From the NCBI GenBank assembly GCA_964017185.1, contig OZ024880.1, positions 39,460,329 through 39,524,328 of the forward strand: a stretch of 64,000 nucleotides of DNA. The letters run 5' to 3'. The stretch is from Rugalucina vietnamica. Lineage: Eukaryota; Mollusca; Bivalvia; Lucinida; Lucinidae. Of this stretch, positions 21,300-31,886 are shown one piece after another. Position 1 is the stretch's first letter. Each line of letters starts with the position of its first letter. The notes under the pieces were generated by a model that ran no database searches, had not been told where the DNA came from, and was given only the letters and a program-made list of their open reading frames with translations. Both the position numbers and the translations under genes were made by a program.

Positions 21300-21620
21300 C
21301 ATGCAATAATATAAGAATCTTACATGAGTGTCAGGTATGGATAGACAAATCTGTCCTGAGGGTCACATTTTGGCATCACGAGGCTCGCCTCGTGATGCCA
21401 AACTGTGACCCGAGGGACAGATTTGTCTATCCATACCTGACACGCATGATGGATTCTTTTTCTTGCACGCCTTAATGTGACGAAGCTTGATTTTAATACT
21501 ATTTACCTAGAAATATGCTACAATAGCGGCATCCGCCATTTTGAATTACGTTTTGACGTCATCGTGACGTGTGCATTTAGCGACAAAATTACGTGACGTC
21601 CTATACAACCAATGTTAAAA
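21300..21620. repeat. Palindromic element, family D copy 2
   Basis: Arms GGTATGGATAGACAAATCTG (21336-) and inverse ending near 21440, centred on CGAGGCTCGCCTCG (about 21390). A flank follows ending GACGTCCTATACAACCAATG. Inverse-orientation relative of 4440-4745. Confidence 0.85.
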
Positions 21621-22727
21621 AAGAACACTCAAACGCAGGGTGCGACCGGGGTGAGATAACGAGGGTGGGATAAGAATTTTTCACATGGGGTAAAACGTTG
21701 GATTTCTCTATCTGGTGTGCAAGAAAGAGCTATCTTGGCTTTCATTACCATGAAGTCAATCACTGGGAGTGTGTCTTTATACCACAAATGTTTAATATTG
21801 ATTCAATAAGTCAACATCAAAACATGTCAATTTGTAGGACAGCACTGACAGATCTTTCCATATTTACAAGCCTTGGCCATTAACTGTTTAGCAAAATCTT
21901 GATTCAGTTGATTGCCATGTCTATCATTGGCTTCCATACCTTTTTAGGGTGCATCTGATATATGGGGGACCAGTTATGATAACAAATCATATATTTACAC
22001 TAACAGCCTCTCTAATTACATTTTCTGGTGTTATAGATAAGTTGTCAATCAAATGTAACACAACATATTACTGGATGTGATATATGGTCTAGACTCCTTG
22101 GCAATTTAGTTGAGACTAAATTATGACCAAAAACAATAAATGACAAGTGTGTACAGATAAGACTATGATCAGTTCGGAAACATGTTAAGTCTGACCTTAA
22201 AATCTGGCCACATCAAAAACATATGCTTCTTAGTTATTTTAACTGTCAAGTCAAAAGCACATGCTTGACTGCTCAGACCAACAAATTTCCAAAGACTGAT
22301 TTCAGTCTACATATATGGCCCTGAGTGTTTGAGCTTTGGCTGATTTCTCAAGACAGGAGGCTTTTAGTGTTTATTACATTTTCAAATGTTTTGGTCGACT
22401 TGTCTGACCAGTGCTAATGGAAACTCTTTCATCATTTTATTTCCAGTCCAACTGTAGGAAACTAAACAGACTTATTACTGTCCATTTACCATTTAGTGGT
22501 GCTTCAGTGACCATATAGATCTACTTCAGAAATTGTAGGCGTGTGTAAATGTCCAAAAATTGGTCATTTGTATCAAAAGGTTTGACTGAAATGCATCAAA
22601 TTAACAGAGTACACAGTCAAGACTCGAATAATCCTGCTCCCAAACAGTCAAGACTCCAATAATCCTGCTCCTGAAGAGCTTATTTTGACCTTGTTTTCCT
22701 GTCCCACAAAACTTTAAAACAACTCAC
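21621..22727. other. Intron sequence without recognised features
   Basis: AT-rich. Only a ~30-bp direct repeat (CAGTCAAGACTCSAATAATC) at 22615-22675 was noticed. Confidence 0.5.
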
Positions 22728-22814
22728 CATTGTTACAATGTATATTATGGTCCTTGGTCCCATACTGGGGTGGATACATCTTATTTCTGATGGTGTCATC
22801 CTTGTGAAGGGGTA
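22728..22814 (-). CDS. robo: Robo exon 16: proximal cytoplasmic tail
   Basis: Phase 1 to 1, 87 nt. Encodes VPLHKDDTIRNKMYPPQYGT and KDHNIHCNNG. Acceptor TTTTCAG, donor GTGAGT. Assigned by splice sites and phase fit between the membrane exon and the CC1 exon; no domain is recognised. Confidence 0.84.
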
Positions 22815-23026
22815 CTGAAAATACCGGCAACAATTTGAAGAGTATGGGAATGCTCAGAATCAATTAGCATAGGGAATAATATGAAAAATACATGTACATT
22901 AAAAATCATTCTTAAAGGAATATGTTTGACCGTTTATCTTTGAACCAAAATTTGCTGTAATTCTAACAGTGTATATGATAAAACAATGATTGCAATATCC
23001 TTTTAAGAATAAAACAAGCCCCCTAC

Positions 23027-23188
23027 CTCCAGAATAATATCTTTTCTCTTTCATTTTCTTCTTATTTTTCCTCCGTTTACACAACCAGACGGTCAGTATA
23101 CACAGTATCAACCACAACATGCCCCCCACCGTCCCAATCAACACTCCGATAAACCATGGCTTCTTCATTAATTCCGATGGTTCTGATT
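23027..23188 (-). CDS. robo: Robo exon 15: transmembrane helix and stop-transfer
   Basis: Phase 1 to 1. Encodes ESEPSELMKKPWFIG, then the hydrophobic VLIGTVGGMLWLILCILTVW, then the very basic CKRRKNKKKMKEKRYYSGG stop-transfer stretch. This sets the topology with N-terminus outside. Acceptor TTTCCCAG at 23189-23196, donor GTAGGG. Tandem copies of its 5' part lie upstream to about 23610, two of them with the same acceptor. Confidence 0.94.
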
Positions 23189-23610
23189 CTGGGAAAAATA
23201 AAGATACATTATCAGTATACACAGTATCAACAACGAAATGGCCCCCACAGTCCCAATCAGCACTCCGACAAACCACGGCTTCTTCATTAACTCTGATGGT
23301 TTTGATTCTGGGAAAAATAAAGATACATTGTCAGTATACATAGTATCAACCACAACATGCCCCCACTGTCCCAATCAGCACTCCGATAAACCACGGCTTA
23401 TTCATTAACTCTGATGGTTCTGATTCTGGGAAAGATAAAGATACATTGTCAGTATACATAGTATCAACCACAACATGCCACCCACAGTCCCAATCAAGAC
23501 TCCCATAAATCAAATGCCTCTTGCTTTGATTCTGGGAAATATAGAGATACATTGTCAGTATGCACAGCATCATTCACAATGTGCCTTCCACCCTCCCAAT
23601 CACACTACTA
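23189..23610 (-). repeat. Tandem copies of membrane exon 5' part, ~119-bp unit
   Basis: Acceptor-like CTGGGAAA (plus strand) recurs at 23189, 23308, 23426 and 23532, giving units of 119, 118 and 106 bp plus a decayed fifth fragment. Each unit holds polypyrimidine tract, AG and the part of the exon that encodes the membrane helix, but no donor. Copy 2 (exon start 23307) encodes PWFVGVLIGTVGA with LLILCILIMYLYFS and then stops at 23168. Copy 3 (exon start 23425) stops inside the helix. Confidence 0.93.
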
Positions 23611-23731
23611 TTTAGCGTGATATGTTGATTGTGATTGTGATTTCGTCATTTCCTGGTCATTGCTTACTTTTGCCAATTTAAATATTGTAGTAAACATTCA
23701 TTGGATGGTGGTAGTTAAGACCAAACCTTAC

Positions 23732-23797
23732 CAGGTTCAGCAAGTTGTTTTGTTGTTGACTCAAAGCTGTCATCATCTGATACTGATACCTTGTCAC
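23732..23797 (-). CDS. robo: Robo exon 14: juxtamembrane stalk
   Basis: Small phase 1 to 1 exon (66 nt) encoding GDKVSVSDDDSFESTTKQLA with EPG. It is acidic and Ser/Thr-rich, fitting an extracellular stalk before the membrane helix. Acceptor TTTCCAG, donor GTAAGG. It is called from its splice sites, phase fit and position; there is no domain match. Confidence 0.82.
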
Positions 23798-23976
23798 CTG
23801 GAAATAGACAGAATATTTTGTTGATTAGCGAAATAAACATGAATCTATTAAAAAACTTAAGGATGTCAACAGATAAAAACTGGAAAACAAACAATGTGAT
23901 TGCTCTTACACATTCAATGTACAAAAACAAGGTGGGTAAAGGATAAGCATTCCTATTCCACATAAATATGTTTATA

Positions 23977-24172
23977 TTGAGGTTTAATGTCCCAGTCAAC
24001 AATTCTTCAATGATGTCGGGATGGAACCAATGCTTCATGGGTGGTATTAACCAGTACTTTGAGGAGTTAATGTGCCTTGCTCAAGGACAAAACAGGGTGC
24101 CACCATTGGGGGCCCAGGACCTCTAGAATTGGAATCTGATGCTCTACCACTATGCCACAGCACTCACCCTAC
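23977..24172 (-). mobile_element. SINE copy, diverged
   Basis: Inverse of the 8915-9116 element: GAGGTTTAATGTCCCAGTCA at one end and GATGCTCTACCACTATGCCA (A-box inverse) at the other. Confidence 0.8.
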
Positions 24173-24380
24173 ACAAATCTGGCAGCCACATTTATCATGC
24201 ATCCAAGAAACTTCTCATGGTTCCAGCTTCATGATAGACAAACATTACTGATGTTCTATCACTCCTGTCAGACATGTTACATTAGCTAAAGACTTCTATT
24301 TCATTTGAAATATGATAGAGAATTAATTACAAAGCCCCCAATATAGATGTGTTTATGTTTATTGTTATCCCTGGGGTATC

Positions 24381-25092
24381 TTGTCCAGACAGACAGATGA
24401 GCTCAAGTTTTATTGTGAAGATGGTGCCAAATATCAATGTGATAAATGTGGAAACTTGTACCAAACGTGTACCAAACTTGTACCAGACAGACAGATAGAT
24501 TAGAAGCTCAGTTTTATTGTGGAGATGGTGCCAAATATCAATGTGATAAATGTAGAAACTTGTACCAAACGTGTACCAAATTTGTACCGGCCAGACAGAT
24601 AGATTAGAAGCTCAGTTTTATTGTGGAGATGGTGCCAAATATCAATGTGATAAATGTAGAAACTTGTACCAAACGTGTACCAAACTTGTACCAGACAGAC
24701 AGATAGATTAGAAGCTCAGTTTTATTGTGGAGATGGTGCCAAATATCAATGTGATAAATGTAGAAACTTGTACCAAACGTGTACCAAATTTGTACCGGCC
24801 AGACAGATAGATTAGAAGCTCAGTTTTATTGTGGAGATGGTGCCAAATATCAATGTGATAAATGTGGAAACTTGTACCAAACGTGTACCAAATTTGTACC
24901 GGCCAGACAGATAGATTAGAAGCTCAGTTTTATTGTGGAGATGGTGCCAAATATCAATGTGATAAATGTAGAAACTTGTACCAAACGTGTACCAAATTTG
25001 TACCGGCCAGACAGATACATTAGAAGCTCAGTTTTATTGTGGAGACGGTGCCAAATATCAATGTGATACATGTGGAAACTTGTACCACACAT
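24381..25092. repeat. 104-bp x ~7 intronic tandem array
   Basis: Unit with CAGACAGATAGATTAGAAGC and TTGTACCAAACGTGTACCAA. Copies start near 24385, 24483, 24587 and every 104 bp. Near-identical units, no splice sites, not coding. Lies in the 5.5-kb intron between exons 13 and 14. Confidence 0.9.
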
Positions 25093-25339
25093 AATCCTCT
25101 AGAATACCAAAAGATGGGCAAACTTATTAAGGTTTTGTTTCAGGGGCTGGTCCAGGATTTCTGGAAGGGGGGTTCAAATTAATAAAGAGGGGGTTCGTTC
25201 ACCTGATCTTTCATAAATTTCCCCATGAAACTGAAATAATTTGGTCCCAGAGGGGGGGGTTCAAGCAAACCATCCGAACCCCCTCTAAATCCGCCACTGT
25301 GTTAATAATGCGCCTAACAACAGATTCTATACTGTAAGT

Positions 25340-25545
25340 TTGATTTTTGGTTATGCCCAACATCCCTGTCATCAATTTTTCAATCATGTCACGTCACGAT
25401 TTACTGTGAGTAAACTTGTACATGTACTGAAAAGCCTAAAATATCTTGCTCAATGTCACTGCTCTGCTCATGTAGGTATCAAACCCAGAACTTCTTGCTC
25501 CAGAGTCCAGAACTCTACTACAAGATCACCAGCTTCCCTGTCAGG
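25340..25545 (-). mobile_element. SINE copy, strongly decayed
   Basis: TCATCAATTTTTCAATCATG, CTTGCTCAATGTCACTG and AGGTATCAAACCCAGAAC (B-box inverse) follow SINE order. Heavily mutated. Confidence 0.6.
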
Positions 25546-25566
25546 TTTAAATGTTTTCCGATAAAT

Positions 25567-25800
25567 GAGCCGCCCCGTGGGAAAACCAACAATCTGCATA
25601 GGCGAAAACAAAGACGCAGATCAGCTTCGCGGTAACCGCGAAGCTGATCAGCGCCTTTGTTTTCGCTACACGGATAGTACAATTCCTCTTCTACTTAAAT
25701 CCGAAATTTCCAGCTTCTAGCCCTTAACTGTGATAGTACAGGTTGGTTTGTGTCAGACCTGTTCGGAAACCACATTGTTGGTTTTCCCACGAGGCGGCTC
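25567..25800. mobile_element. 235-bp MITE (family A) copy 8
   Basis: 234 bp, GAGCCGCCCCGTGGGAAAAC to GTTTTCCCACGAGGCGGCTC, AAAT on both sides. Represents the GTGGG/CACGAGG TIR subtype. Confidence 0.92.
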
Positions 25801-26077
25801 AAATGTAATGTAATATTCTAAACCCCTTTACCATCTGTCATATGAGTTCATTATGCCATCATGGTATTGTGTAGGTTTCCCATTTGGATAAATCATTTAT
25901 AACATAATGCATTATCTAAACAAAACATCCCCATTGTTTCCATAAAATTTATAGTCTTAAGTGTTTTTTATTTCTTGTTTTGTATGAAAGCAAAGCTATT
26001 ACTATGAATGTCCTTTATAATATTTTAATGCAAAATCACATTAAATATACCAATACTAGAAATATGTTCATGAATTT

Positions 26078-26277
26078 GAGTCTGCTCATAAGAAAACCAA
26101 CAATGTGGTTTTCGACACAAACCAGGCTGTACAGCCACAGAAGAGAGCTAGAAGCTTGAAATTTCGGATTCAAGAAGAAGAGGGATTGTACTTTCCAAGA
26201 AGCGAAAACAAAGGCGCTGCTGATCTGTGTCTTAGTTTTCGCCTATACACATTGTTGGTTTTCTCATGAGGTGGCTC
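26078..26277. mobile_element. 235-bp MITE (family A) copy 9, shortened
   Basis: GAGTCTGCTCATAAGAAAAC to GTTTTCTCATGAGGTGGCTC, ATTT on both sides. Internal palindrome half lost. Confidence 0.85.
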
Positions 26278-27100
26278 ATTTATCAGGATTTGTTACACAA
26301 CAAACATATTACATGTACAATGAATTTGACAGCTAAATATGTGATACGGCCAAATTTAATTTGATTTCTATATCTCGAGAGGCCATTAAGTTATTGATAA
26401 TAAAAAATTTTACCCAACAAAACACATAATCACTGTGGAAGTATAAATGTCAGGGGAACAAAACTAAGAAATGAAATATTGGTTCCAATAATGGTAATGC
26501 CATATATCTGGTCAGTCCATGAAACAAACAATGCCTTGATTTGCACAGATTATAGTAATGGGGTTTGCTTAGAAAGATTTCAACTTGAGAATATAAAGTT
26601 TGAACAAATTTGCTATGAATATGCCTAAATGGCAAAATTTCTATGAGCTTGACTGGGCAGATTTTTCTTGTAACTTTTTCCTTAGCCTAAGAAAGTATCC
26701 TAACAACACAGATGTCAGAAATCTCTATTCAGAAATTCATTTTAGTGGGTGAGCTTCATTGCACTATTCAAAGCAATGATTTAAATTTCTCAAAACCAAA
26801 TCCCAACAGGATTGAAACTTTAATGTGTCTGTAAAACCTGTTAGATTAAATTTGTTAGATACAATTAATTGTGAAATCTCCTGTCACAAATCTTCCATAT
26901 TTGCTGTAACTTAGAACGCTTTTTCTATATTCTGATCAATAAAATCTCTTGCACCGATGCTTTTACTTAAGCGAAGTGAAAAGTATCTTTTATCTTTACC
27001 ATTTTAAAATATGGATTCCATTTCAAATGAAATATTCCCTATGCAGAATCTGCAGAATTTCTCAATTATGATCTGACTGATTAAACTTTGGAATCAATAC

Positions 27101-27329
27101 TTAACTCATTTACGCCTGGCATCCCTTTTATGGGACATAGACAAACAGCATAGCCCCAGATGTGACGCCGCAGAACGCGGCGTCCCATCTGGGGCTATTC
27201 TGTTTGCTTGGAGGAATTTCATTGAAAAATGAGATAAAAATTAAAAATCACTCCTAACACCCCTAAAAATGAAAGTGGACTCATCCAATTGATAAAGATG
27301 GGAAAATCCATTCATCAAATATGGGTTAA
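27101..27329. mobile_element. MITE family E copy 1 (GACGCCGC..GCGGCGTC core)
   Basis: About 229 bp from TTAACTCATTTACGCCTGGC to AAATATGGGTTAA, with a GC-rich hairpin CCCCAGATGTGACGCCGCAG..CTGGGG. Second copy at 57888-58115. Confidence 0.8.
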
Positions 27330-27901
27330 AATCTGCTGATGCCAAAACATGCATTTCAGTATGAAACGGGGAAAAAATATCAAAAGGTTTGTTTCTCTAC
27401 AAGACATTACTAACAACTATCAGGAACCTAATTTTCTTGTTTTAAGGACCAATGTTTTGTATAGATTAAAGGAACATTCTTACTTAAGAACTCATTTTCC
27501 ATGTGCTGCAACTGACGTGCTCTTATGACACAACAATAATTTCCCGTTAATTACGCATGCTCTACAGATAAGAGATGACCCTCTAACTAATGTCAACAAA
27601 TGATTAACGACCTAATCACAATTTTCATATTAAAAACGGAAATTTTCATTTTGCCAAGCCATCATTAATTGCTTTGTGGGATAAAAGCATATGGAAATGC
27701 ACAAGTTATTAGTGCAACAGAGACAGAATAGGAAATGCTGTCAGACGGTTGTCTGTCTAGGATGATAGAAGTTATTAGAAATGATTAATTTTACAAATAA
27801 AAAAGATTTTTATCAGAGACTTTGTTGTGCTCTAATATATGAGCATGGGCAAAACTATCTTTCGATCCATGTGGTGGTTCATGAAAATGCAGATTACATT
27901 T

Positions 27902-28134
27902 GAGCCGCTGCATGGAAAAATCAACAATCTGCATAGGCAAAAACAAAGGCGCAGATCAGCTTCGCAGTAACTGCGAAGCTCATCAGCGCCTTTGTTTTTG
28001 CTCCATAGATAGTGCAATAACTCTTCTTCTTAATCCAAAATTTCCAGCCTCTAACCATCTTCTGTGACTGTACAGCCTGGTTTGTGTCGGACCTGGTCGG
28101 GACCCAAATTGTTGGTTTTCTCATGCACAGGCTC
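27902..28134. mobile_element. 235-bp MITE (family A) copy 10
   Basis: GAGCCGCTGCATGGAAAAAT to GGTTTTCTCATGCACAGGCTC, ATTT on both sides, central palindrome near 27957-27982. Confidence 0.88.
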
Positions 28135-28818
28135 ATTTTTAATCTTCCAAATCTAAACCATCAAGATATGTGGTTTGTTATCATATGAGCAGAACGATTT
28201 CATGTGAGACGGCTCCTATGATTGATGATACAAAATAATTAAGAAAAGTAATTTATCCTTGAAATGTAATCAGTAGTTTGAAAAATGAGGCTGAATGTCT
28301 GAAGTAATTGTTTGTGGTTACTTTGGATGATTTTTTGAAAACACTGCTTTTGTATCTGTAAGATTCAGGAAAAATAGAAGCACAAACCCTGACAAGTCCT
28401 GTGTGTGAAATTGCTTTACATTGGAATTCTCTATTGTAAATATCAGTAACCAAGCCTCAAAATCAGAATCTATAAAAGCCATTCTATGGATATGGGTGTC
28501 AATTGAGGCTATCAGGTTTTGTAATAGCATGATGTGGGTGTGCCAATATGACAAAATCAGAAATAACTTGTCAGACTCCTAGTCTCATAGCATGATCATG
28601 GTGTATAATTAGTAACGTCTAGGACATTATATCATAAAGACTGAAATGTTGTATGAAATATACTTCACACAACATGACGTACGAGTGTCAAAATGACAAA
28701 ATCAGAGACAACATGGTGGAATCAAGTCTCAGGGGATTATAACATGATCATGATATATGCCTGTGACTTCTTTCTTTCTTTACTATCTGTATTAACTACC
28801 AGTTAAGGGACACCAAGA

Positions 28819-29104
28819 TGAAATCTTGTAGAGTGTAGGATGTTTATTTTCTTCTGATCTTCTTGAGCACATAATATAAACATGTACAGTTCATTGGTTG
28901 AGGAAATCATTTACACATCTCCTTTTCTGTACATATTCTTGTTTCATGAGAATTCTGCATTATGAAACCCTAGTAATGCAGAATTCTCATGTGCAGAAAA
29001 GGAGATGTGTAAATGATTTCCTCAACCAATGAACTGTAAATGTATACATGTGCTCAAGAAGATCAGAAGAAAATAAACATCCTGCACTCCACAAGATTTT
29101 ATCT
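28819..29104. repeat. ~285-bp near-complete palindrome
   Basis: Left arm from AAATCTTGTAGAGTGTAGGA to GAATTCTGCATTA, right arm its inverse ending ACTCCACAAGATTTTATCTC. The centre is about 28965, and arms differ by few bases plus a small loop near 28935. No coding. Lies 180 bp beyond exon 13. Confidence 0.9.
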
Positions 29105-29283
29105 CCACGACATGAATCAATATCAGAATACAGAGAGTGCCAGTTATAGCTTTTCTTTAGCACTTAATTTTTAACCCTAGCAGACCTATGCATGTTCATG
29201 GTGCATCAAATACTTAAAAAATACTTTATCAAAATTATAGACTATGAAAAAATTCTTTTGAACCCCACGTTACAAAACCTTAC

Positions 29284-29449
29284 CAATGATATAGACTTTG
29301 CTCCATTTGCCGTGACCCTGACTAGTGACTGCTGCTAGCTGTATACGATATTTCTGGTCAGCGTCTAACTTGTTCACCGTGACACTGGTAGCACCAGGTT
29401 TGGTCATCATGCTGCAGTTGTGTGTCTCATCCTCACTCAGACAACGAAG
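29284..29449 (-). CDS. robo: Robo exon 13: FN3-3, second half
   Basis: Phase 0 to 1. Encodes LRCLSEDETHNCSMMTKPGA, then VNKLDADQKYRIQLAAVTSQGHGKWS and KVYIIG. The DQKYRIQLAAVT strand is the FN3 F strand with its Tyr. Donor GTAAGG, acceptor TTTTCAG. The intron after it is 5.5 kb and holds the 104-bp array. Confidence 0.92.
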
Positions 29450-29741
29450 CTGAAAAATAAATGAATATTCATAAAGCCTATAGGAAGAAGAATGACTTAT
29501 ACAAGGAATCACCTAACATGTTCCATTAAGAATGTCCACTTGAAATTTTGGCTCTAAAACATGAAAAGTTCTACAAAGTCTACACAATATCAGTTTGTGA
29601 TAGGTGTGATGTAAAGGATACCTCAGTCAATTATAACAACGAGAAAGCATACAACAGTATTCTGACCAAATTGATAACATTCTCACTCAAACGAAACTGG
29701 TTATTTGATATTCAATGTCAACAAATCTACATCATGTTTAC

Positions 29742-29857
29742 CTGATATCCTTCAATCTCCACATCTTTACTGGGTACCAGTGGTGGAGACCACAGAATTG
29801 TGAGACTTGTAGAGCTATCTTTATGTATCACAATGTTGGCAGGCTCTCGAACCACAA
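29742..29857 (-). CDS. robo: Robo exon 12: FN3-3, first half
   Basis: Phase 1 to 0. Encodes VVVREPANIVIHKDSSTSLTI with LWSPPLVPS and KDVEIEGYQ. The LWSPP..P....I.GYQ pattern is the typical FN3 start. Acceptor TTTTCAG, donor GTAAAC. Confidence 0.91.
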
Positions 29858-30097
29858 CTGAAAATATAAAATATTTCTGAACATATCTACACACTGAAGT
29901 GATCATTGGTAAATCTTCAGATATTTCAAAGCTCTTTGTAGAACATATATAAAATTTTGTTTTGTTTCTTTAAAATGTTGAGACATTTCACCACAAAACA
30001 TTTGATTGGCCTAGTCTTTTTTTATATGTCTTCAAAAATCCCCTCCCAAACTAATGATTCATGATCCCCCAGGGTGGCAGTTTATCAATATAATTAC

Positions 30098-30332
30098 CAT
30101 TTTCCTCGGTCTGTACTTTGATTGGGCTCGAACATTTTGACTGCACGTCCCTGCTGTAAGCCAGCACACAGACCTCATACCAGTTGTATGGGCTCAGCTC
30201 CGTTATCATGTGTGACGTCACCTTGTCGGCGATGGGCAGTTGATACGACATGCCGTACTGGAGACGTCGTATATCTGTTATGTGACGGTAGTGAATTATG
30301 TAACCCTCCACAATATCTTGGCCTTTTAGAAG
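30098..30332 (-). CDS. robo: Robo exon 11: FN3-2, second half
   Basis: Phase 0 to 1. Encodes LLKGQDIVEGYIIHYRHI, then HMITELSPYNWYEVCVLAYS and SSPIKVQTEENG. The GYIIHYR strand and P.NWYEV match FN3 strands C and F. Acceptor TTACAG, donor GTAATT. The opposite-strand open frame here is a shadow. Confidence 0.92.
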
Positions 30333-31758
30333 CTGTAAGACAGAAATAAAGAATACATTAGATACCTGGTGATAAGACTGTCTCTATTAAATCATGACAA
30401 GACATTGTGCCGATCTGTTTTTGTCATTTCTAGATATAGCCTGTTGAAAGGACGTCATTCATCCAGGCAATTATACATAAAATTGGTTCCAACTTCCTTA
30501 AAATACTTTTTTTTCATGTTGTTTCCTATATTTCTACCACTGGAATAGTTTGTTTGCATGTTTTGTCCCCATTGCGATTTCAATAACTTTCAAAACAGGG
30601 AAGACATAAAACACGGCTTGAAGACAGTTTAGCATGTTTAATGTCCCTGCATTATGATGAATGTAACTGAAAATGACTCAGTATTGTGTCAGGGCTGTAT
30701 TACAATATTTTGTTCAATAAAATTTTCTGCCATACAGGAAATAAACATTAGTTATGGACAAAGAGAGCCATAACATGAGAAAACGGCATCAAGGCATCCA
30801 ATCAATATTTGCTTTTGTATGATTTCTGTAAATGGTTGACAACAACATACTTTCTTGTACAAAGATCTGAATTTGAATGCAGCTGCATAAATGTAACTTG
30901 ATTCTAAAATACATCATGTCTTTACAGATCTGTCAATTCTTACTTCATTTTATGGTCCAATTATGAAAAATCTGGACATTAACCTCACCTTGGGAATCAT
31001 GTATAATACCATACAATACAGTTTATGATTTATATTTCTGCCTTTATCTTAGATTTTATTGTTAATATGATCATGTTTGCATATTTTTCGCATTATAGTG
31101 TGATGTATTGACGTTTTAAGGCAGATTGCTGCAAGTATTAGGTTTCTTGCATGTTTTTTAATGATTTCAGTATTATTATAAAACCTCATTAAAGACTGGA
31201 ATTATGAGGATAGAAAAAAAAATCATGTTTTCAAGTACCACTTTTCAGGTTTGAAAAAACACTAAGTCTTGCATTTTCCAAAAAGCTAATACTTGCTTTG
31301 AAGGACCAATTTAAGTCCTTTTATTGCTACGTGAGCCGCCATTTTAGCATTCAACAGGTCTGTTAGAGATTTCTTACCAAAATCCTGTTTCAAATGCGTA
31401 TTTTGGCTTAAAATGCCAAAAAGTCATTGCACACTAATAATTTTATGATTCAATTTTCACCAGACGCTCACTGATAATTTTCCAATTCAATTTTCGGCAG
31501 ATGCCATTTTGGACGTATAGCGTGAAGGCGATAAAGGTTTTACAAAGATAACCGTGAGCAAAAATGGAGGGAAAAAATCGAAGTCAGATCGGGCTACCAA
31601 ATGCGCCTACAGTGGCACAAAGCAAGTTAAAGGTTAACTGGAAAACTACCCAGGACCTCTAAATTAAGAGTCCAACATTCCACCACCACCAGGCCACCAC
31701 ACTCCCATTAATAAGGATAGATGAGTTTACTGCAATAAACAATTTACTATATCAAGCC
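30333..31758. other. Intron 10/11 sequence; only a SINE relic
   Basis: AT-rich. The stretch 31630-31705 resembles a decayed SINE tRNA-like head in inverse orientation (CCAGGACCTCTAAATTAAGA..CCACCACACTCCC). Nothing else seen. Confidence 0.5.
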
Positions 31759-31764
31759 ACCTAC

Positions 31765-31886
31765 CTTCCAAGTAACAGAGATAGCAGTAGAATTGACAGA
31801 CTTGGCAATCACAATATCTACCACATTGCCCTCCAATCTTTGTTCTAGTTCAGTCTTAGGAATATTAGACCTTGCAGGATGTGACC
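31765..31886 (-). CDS. robo: Robo exon 10: FN3-2, first half
   Basis: Phase 1 to 0. Encodes SHPARSNIPKTELEQRLEGN, then VVDIVIAKSVNSTAISVTWK. It aligns with the start of Robo FN3-2, where a Q.EL.G.VV...N pattern precedes the core Trp. Donor GTAGGT (31759-31764); nearest acceptor GTTACAG (31887-31893). Only this copy ends in a real donor. Eight further copies of the acceptor-side unit lie upstream to about 32925, so the true 5' boundary of the transcribed exon may be any of several array acceptors. Confidence 0.88.
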
